Assembly (NCBI GenBank): GCA_029378245.1
Contig: JARKIF010000040.1
Location: 186,001-250,000, forward strand
Length of the DNA stretch: 64,000 nt
Direction: 5' to 3'
Origin: Roridomyces roridus
Taxonomy: Eukaryota; Basidiomycota; Agaricomycetes; Agaricales; Mycenaceae
Part shown: positions 57,801 to 64,000 of the stretch, one piece after another
Position numbering within the stretch: the stretch's first letter is position 1
Layout: the number at the start of each line of letters is the position of its first letter
Program-made: the position numbers and the translations under genes
The notes under the pieces: generated by a model
Told to the model about the DNA's origin: nothing
Databases searched by the model: none
Seen by the model: only the letters and a program-made list of their open reading frames with translations

Positions 57801-58514
57801 CTTGAGGGAAATCAAATGCCAATGTTCGGCGTTCATTCCAAGACCGACTCGGGATTCCGTGTGGCCACTTGATCGGTCTGTAGGGTGGTAAGTATCCGCT
57901 CGAATCTTTGTGAAACTTGGATTTGAGGCCTGCCCGCGGGTCACCAGGCTACTAGGCTCCAAATGCTCTCACGTAGGATCGTGCCCATTCTTGACCGCGG
58001 TAAAGATATGCTGAGGATAAACAGATGCCGGGGAGCGATGGTGGTGCGGAAGGAGCAGGTCAACGACACTGCAGACCCGGGACACCGTACGAGGTTGTTA
58101 TAACTTACAAGACATGCCTCCGCTTCGCTCCGGCATTTTTGAGGAACCACACCAAAAGTGGGGACAGAATGAAGATATCCAATTTCAACACATTTAAAAC
58201 AGTACAAACATCATATCAGTGACAGCTCGAGGCATTGACAGACAAATCCCTTTCAACATGTGCCCACCCCGCAATCCAACCTCCCTACGCTCGATGCGGG
58301 TAATGAATGGGTAGAATATGCGCGCAAAATGAGAAACATGGAGCCCCAGTAGACGGTCGTTGCTGATGGTCACCAATGGTGGCGGGATTTGAAGCTGGGA
58401 TTTCCGACAGTGATTCGTCTGGTTTGATACGCTCAATCTCCTCAGCACGGCGAGCAGCGGGCGAGAGTACCAGTAGACCAAGAGCACATGCACCGGGTAG
58501 ACAACAGTGCAGTA
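57801..58514. other. P450 upstream region
   Basis: Contains the P450 promoter and a minus-strand frame (about 58285-58515) with a hydrophobic stretch (ACALGLLVLSPAARRAEE) that may be a continuation of the next ORF in another frame. No domain is recognised. Confidence 0.35.
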
Positions 58515-58781
58515 TCAAGACGGAATGGCGAGGAAGTGGAGCCGGCGTTCATTGTTCGATGACGGATACTCAAAGCCGAGGTTCAAGGGACCGAGCGAAA
58601 TGAACGACAGTAGCGCCGCATTGCCGGCAGCAGAGGCCCAGTCCAGTAGGAGGGATCCAAGAGCAACCAGCCAACAACCACCGCCGTGACCGGTAGTAGA
58701 TAGGGATGTGGGGAGGAACATGTGCGTCGCCGTCAGTGCAGAGTCCAGACACAGGAGAATGAACAAATGGATATGGGACAT
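58515..58781 (-). CDS. short membrane-protein-like ORF
   Basis: An 88-residue frame starting MSHIHLFILLCLDSALT with about three hydrophobic segments (LHFLAIPS at the end). A second hydrophobic frame overlaps its end by one base shift, so the gene may be longer with an intron or a frame break. I do not recognise a family. Confidence 0.3.
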   Translation of the reverse strand: MSHIHLFILLCLDSALTATHMFLPTSLSTTGHGGGCWLVALGSLLLDWASAAGNAALLSFISLGPLNLGFEYPSSNNERRLHFLAIPS

Positions 58782-59598
58782 CTTCAGCCTATTTGAAGAG
58801 TGAGACGGCGGGAGGGAAGGAGGGAAGGAATGGTGGGGTAGAGCTCAATTCAGTTCTTGAGGTTTATATGAGATGGTTGCCGAACGCGTGGCCACGGCGA
58901 AGCCTGTGCCCCGAGAAGATCTATTGTGGTAAACATTGCTGTGGAGAACAGCCGAGCCCAACAACGCGCGTTCTCGCCGAGTTGATTGTCAGTCAATGCT
59001 TACCATGAGACCTGTCGGCAGCCCAGAAGGAACCCAATTTGGCAAAAATTCCTCAAGTCCAAGAGCGATGCGCAGCCCTCGGCATGGACGCGTCGCGTCG
59101 AGCCGGCGGGTATAACTTTGCAATGCTGTTGAACCACAGCTTCGATCAGGACAAAGAAGGGGCTCTCGTGGGAGAAATTCATGAAAGAGCTGTGGAAAAG
59201 GCACTGGTTTCACAGCAGGACGGAAGAGGGAAACAAAAAGAGATTATACAAATGGGGAAGCACAAATAGTGATGGAGCCATAATCTTAAAGAACGGATAA
59301 TGATCGCCGTCCGCACGAGGACCCCGTAACCTAGGAGCGTTGATTGCCGTTGTCATTTGACAGTTCCGGTAGCCATCCCAACGGAGTTAAGTATGAGATT
59401 TGATGAGATTCAGGGCACAGTTTATTTATTCTGTCCGGCTCTGGGCAAGTTGGCATAACACGGAAAAGCCAAGGAACAACTGCACCAATTGGCCAGGACG
59501 GAGCATGTTTGAGTTGTAGCCTTGGTCCCTTGGAAGTGGGCAGTGTCAATTCTTGATTGATTCTCACACAATTCTCAGACCTGTCAGCAAACTGTCAA
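58782..59598. other. spacer before the retrotransposon
   Basis: About 0.8 kb between the short membrane ORF and the probable LTR. No coding sequence can be supported. Confidence 0.5.
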
Positions 59599-59871
59599 TG
59601 TCACGACAAGACTTGTTTCACGCGTCCAACAGCGGTAAGATGCTGTGGATTGGGTAGTGCGCTACTAAAGCTCGTAAAATGAACTGAATAAAAGTCTAGG
59701 AGAGGGTACAGAATACGACGACTAGCTACTGCTTTTATACTATGAGGAATAGATCTACGATGCTACACTAATTGTCCTGGTGTCCAACATGCGCTATTGT
59801 CTCGCGCCTTTGTCTTCTCCTATTGTCGTGTCTCCACCGTGTCCTTCATAGAAGCCTGTCATGATCGGACA
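59599..59871 (-). repeat. probable 3' LTR of the Ty3 element
   Basis: In element orientation it starts TGTCCGATCATGACA and ends TCTTGTCGTGACA, the TG...CA ends expected. It lies 68 bp after the polyprotein stop. Inside are TATAAAAGCAG and, 40 bp later, CTTTTATTCAG, which fit a promoter and an RNA-end signal. The other LTR is outside the window, so the exact limits are not confirmed. Confidence 0.55.
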
Positions 59872-59939
59872 GTTCACTGATCGGAAACTCCTTCCCACAT
59901 CCATGCTGTCGTTCATAAATATGAAACTATCCCACGTCT

Positions 59940-62900
59940 TTAAATAATGTCTTCCTCGGCTTCTTCCTCAATCCGATCGAAACGGGGTTCCCAGGATTTT
60001 AACGCTGTACGGCGCCAATGCTTATCTGGTTTATTTGGCGTTGTCACGTGCGCAAATAGGTCAGCGTGTGACATTACCCCCTCTCTAGGATCGACGTCCT
60101 CGTCGATGTCGACAAAACGATTTTCATCGTGAATAAATAATTTCTTCTTTAAATATGTTTGGGACTCCTCCTTTGGGACAAATCTCTTGCATTCGCCGTC
60201 CCAAAATCCAGCCGGGAGCGTAGGTAGCGCCCTGACGTCAATGCTGTGTTCCCTGTTATATTTATCCAACAGCTTCTTTGCATGCGTCAAGTTACGCGAT
60301 GGTTCCCACGTCCTTTCTCCCATCGGATAATTCTTCCACTTTATTAAATATTGAAACCCGCGTCCCATCTTGCGGTGCTTCAGTATCTCCTCCACCTCGT
60401 ACTCCTCTTCGCCGGATATGATTTTCGGCGGCGGCCGCTTCTCCCTTCGATTCTCGGGTGGTTCCGTATATGGTGTGAGAATCGCCTCGTTGAACACCGG
60501 ATGTGACTTGTCCGTGCTCGGCAATTTCAACCTATAGGATGACGCTCCGACTTTCTCCAGGACCTCGTACGGCCCGAGCCTCCTATCTCCCAGCTTCTTT
60601 GAGGGTCTATCTGTCTGGATATTTGTCGCCTCAATCCAGACCTTGTCTCCCTTTTTAAATACCGGCGCTGGTCGCCGTCGTAGATTATATGTTTTTTCCA
60701 TCGTTTTCTGTGTTTTTTCTAATGCCGCGGTCGCCTCATCGCGGATCTTTTTCATTTTCTTGCCGAACTCGTCGGCTGCCTCATTCCTCGTCTCCACGGC
60801 ATTCTCGATCCCTTTCCAAGGGTGATAGCCGGTATTTAAATAGAACGGCGAGGCCTTCGTTGCTGAACTGGCCTTGTCGTTGTAACAGAACTCCGCTAGG
60901 GAGAGCCATTCGGCCCAGTCCGTCTGATGATAATTTATAAATATGCGGAGATATTTCTCGATCTCCTGGTTCATCCGTTCCGTCTGCCCGTCGGTTATCG
61001 GATGGTGCGCTGTACTCGGGTTCATTTTGATCCCCAGGATCTTATTGAGCTCCCTCATAAAGCCTCCTACGTATCTCGGATCCCGATCCGAGATGATCTT
61101 TCGGGGTACCCCATGATATCTAATCACACGGTCACGTGTCAAACGCGCAACTCCTTCAGCCGTGATCTCCATGGTCGTGGGCTCCACGTGAATCATCTTG
61201 CTGAAAGTGTCCACCCAGACTTGAATCGCGTTGTGGCCGTTGCTGATCGGCAGCGGCCCGATCAAGTCCATCGAAATGATCTGCCAGGGACCTTCCGCAA
61301 TTTTGTGCGGGTTCAGCTTGCCCTGCTTGTGCCGAAGAACCCGTGATCTCTGACACGCTTCGCACGACTTTACATACTCAGAAACATTGTTGCCGAGCTT
61401 CGGCCACCAGTAATTTCGTTCAACGAGTTCCTGGGTCCGGTTCCCTCCAGGGTGTCCCACGATCGCCGGATCGTGATGGAGTCCAATAATTTTATTTCTA
61501 AGTTCCGTGTTATGCGGAACGTAAATAAGGCCATTGTAGTAAACAATGCCGTCCTCCTCCTCCCATCTAGGGAGCTTCTTCAGTAAGGCAGACCTCACGC
61601 TGCCATCCCTTTTGCGTTCCGCTCGGATCTCTTCCAAAAGATCCTTCTCGACGCCTTTGAGCGTGATCTCCTGCGCTCGGAAATACTCGGGCTTAAGTAA
61701 GACAATTTCCTGATTGTCTTCTTTTCCCTGGTCGTGATCCGCCCTGCGGGATAACAAATCGGCCTGCTTATTCAAAGCTCCGGGCCGGTGCCGTAACGAG
61801 AAGTCGTACTGCGACAACTCGATGATCCATCGTGCCTGCCGACGATTGATTTTCTGCGGCTTTTTGAAGTACTGGAGGTTCTTGTGATCCGTCAGAACCT
61901 CGAACGTGTGCCTTGCACCGAGTAGGAATTGCCTCCACTCATCAAGAGCGAGCATGATTGCGAGCATCTCTTTGTCATAGATCTCGTAATTCCTCTCGGT
62001 GTCGCTCATGCTGTGAGACATGAAGGCGACAGGCCTCCAGACTCCTTCTTGGAGCTGGCTGAGCACTGCTCCAACCGCTCCGTCCGACGCATCGGCCTCA
62101 AGCCGATATTCCCCATCATCCGTTGGCAACGCCAACACAACATCCTCTGCGATCCGTTCCTTCAACTTGTTGATCGCTGTCTCCTGTTCCGGTCCCCAGG
62201 ACCATGCAACCTTCCCTGTCAGCTTAGTGAGGGGCCTGGCAATGTCGGCAAAGCCGCGAACAAATCGCCGATAAAAGTTAACAAAGCCGAGGAACGCCTG
62301 CACTTGCTTGATGTTCTTTGGCATCGGCCACTCCATGATCCCTTTGATTTTCACCGGGTCCATCCGCATGGAGTTGTGGGAAATAATAACCCCGAGGTAT
62401 TCGATCTCCGTCTTCTCGAATTCACACTTCTCGGGTTTCAAGAATAATTTATTCTTCTCTAACGTCTCCAGGACATGTGACACAATCCATCTATGCTCCT
62501 CCAGGGAGTCCGTGTAAATTAAAATGTCGTCTAGGTATACAATCACATGGCCCTCGTTGATGAGATCTCGAAGGATATCGTTCATCATCGTTTGGAACGT
62601 GGCCGGTGAGTTGGTCAACCCAAAGAACATCACGAGCGGTTCGAACAATCCCCGATTGGTCCGAAAAGCCGCTTTCCATTTGTCTCCTTCTTTGATCCGC
62701 ACGTTGTTGTAACCCCAACGTATGTCAAGTTTGGAGAAGAACCTAGCTCCTCGGAGTTTGTTAACTAGCTCCGAGATCAGAGGCAACGGGTACTTGTTCT
62801 TCACCGTCATCTCGTTGAGCTTCCGGTAATCCTGTACCGGTCGAAGGGACCCGTCCTTCTTTTTAATAAAAAAGAACGCCGAAGCCATCGGCGACTTGGA

Positions 62901-64000
62901 AGGTCTGATCCGTCCACTCTTGAGATTCTCTTCAAGAAACTCGTTCAGCTTTTCTTGTTCGCCTAACGAGAGTGGATAGATCTTGCAATCGACAGCCTTT
63001 GATCCGGGCTTTAATTCGATCGCATGATCCCAAGGCCGCTTTTCCGGCAATGAGTCAAAGGACTCTTTTGCGAAAACCTTGACGTACTCCCGGTATTGCT
63101 CCGGGATTTTGTCTTCCGTCAATTTTTCTTTTTCTGCCGAAGCCTGTTCGGCCATCTGCTGTGCCTGCGTTGCCTTGCTCCGCAGCTCCACAACAGGTGC
63201 AAAGTCGACCAACAGGATCGACTCGCCTTCTTCCACTGCTTCCTCCCGTGTGACACCTTTTCCGGCTTCCAGTCCGGTCATGCCACACTCAGCTGGACAT
63301 CGGCTGAACTTCATGGTCTGGTCCCGCCAGTTGATCTCCGGGTTGTGTTTAAACAACCAATCATACCCAATAAATACACGTGCTTTGCCTAAGCCTGTGA
63401 TCAGGAATTTTTGTCTTTCGACATGCGGGCCGATAGACATGATCATCTCCACGTAATGAGTGATCTTGCCTTTCGTGTTCTCGGTCCCGTCGGCATTCCT
63501 GGCCACAATCGGCATGTCGAGTTTTTTAAGCTCAAAGCCTTCGGCCTTGGCATAGTCCCTGTCCATGCACGTGGTGGTACACCCGTTGTCCAGCAACGCA
63601 CGAATGGAACGTGTTTTCCCCGTGTCCAGTGTTTCCAGCTGGACGGCCACCAACATCTCGTGGTGGACACGTTGCCGTTGGAACTCACGCAGCTCCTGAG
63701 CTAGGCGTTGTTCCGTCTCTCCCATAGCACGGCGTGCCAGCCATTGTGCGGCCTCTTTCTTCTTGAGACCAAACGGCACCCGTGTATGCTTAGGCGCTAC
63801 CTCCTCTTTCGAGGATTGAGCCTCCGCGGCATCGCCGCCCTTTTTCTTCTCACTATTTTTATCACTGGTTTGGGTTCCAGGGGCCTTTTTAAAAGCGCTC
63901 CAGCGCTTGTTCTCTTCATCCATGCGACGATTCTTTAAATTACGTTTCCGGTTCTGATTCTCCAAAATACATATTTTTTGTGGCTTTTGTACTTCGCCTA
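59940..64000 (-). mobile_element. Ty3/Gypsy chromovirus polyprotein, 5' end off the window
   Basis: A single frame of over 1,340 codons, open to the right edge (no stop and no ATG at 63965), so gag or more lies outside. In order: a retropepsin-like protease with ALLDNGCTTTCMD (the usual Ser/Thr after the catalytic Asp is Asn); reverse transcriptase with SKLDIRWGYNNVRI and YLDDILIY; RNase H with ADASDGAVGAVLS; and integrase with an HHCC zinc finger (HHDPAIVGH, CEACQRSR) and DDE residues (SMDLIGP, SDRDP, QTERMNQEIE). A GPY/F-like LGPYEVLEKVG precedes a chromodomain (YLIKWKNYPMGERTWEPSRN), after which a 130-residue tail follows. It copies itself by reverse transcription, and the chromodomain likely guides insertion to heterochromatin. 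The unbroken frame suggests recent activity. Confidence 0.92.

Noticed and set aside
1..64000. CRISPR array or prokaryotic origin
   Set aside because: No regularly spaced direct repeats with unique spacers, and the gene structures are intron-rich and eukaryotic.

Overview
This window is nuclear DNA of a filamentous basidiomycete, probably a mushroom-forming Agaricomycete. The reasons are short introns (about 44-60 nt, GT...AG) in almost every gene, C2-NACHT-WD40 and TPR-CHAT proteins, many F-box-like paralogues, a GH128 glucanase, a Ty3 chromovirus and non-autonomous repeats. There are no rRNA genes, CRISPR arrays or confidently intact tRNA genes. The calls below come from reading frames, splice signals and motifs only; no database search was run.

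Left third (1-28 kb). A decayed NACHT-WD40 (NLR-like) gene enters from the left edge. It is followed by a minus-strand F-box-like gene and a seven-helix membrane protein with an in-frame stop. Next is a small gene split by a 2.25 kb DNA element with clear terminal inverted repeats and a target duplication. A full-length C2-NACHT-WD40 gene (11.5-16.7 kb, minus), a large EF-hand protein (17.5-21.8 kb, minus), a 361-bp MITE carrying GGTTAG-like repeats, and a TPR-CHAT putative protease (23.3-28.1 kb, plus) follow. NLR-like receptors next to a caspase-like CHAT protein suggest a self/non-self or cell-death locus; this is inference.

Middle (28-37 kb). An O-methyltransferase (minus), a secreted GH128 beta-1,3-glucanase with a clear TATA box, and an F-box/LRR-like gene, separated by spacers in which I see nothing convincing.

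Right-middle (37-55.5 kb). A diverged segmental duplication, unit 1 about 37.14-44.08 kb and unit 2 about 46.50-51.87 kb. Each unit carries an F-box-like gene, then a minus-strand proline-rich protein with an unusual six-cysteine module, then a divergent small ORF. The cysteine module, CX2CX8CX(8 or 14)CX2CX6C, occurs three times and always has a phase-0 intron two residues before its third cysteine. Unit 1 alone carries a 738-bp head-to-head pair of tRNA-like SINEs. Unit 2 is followed by an array of tRNA T-arm (B-box) repeats.

Right end (55.5-64 kb). A cytochrome P450 (minus) with an apparent one-base frameshift in its membrane anchor, a short membrane-protein-like ORF, and an uninterrupted Ty3/Gypsy chromovirus polyprotein (minus) with a probable 3' LTR. 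The retroelement runs off the right edge.
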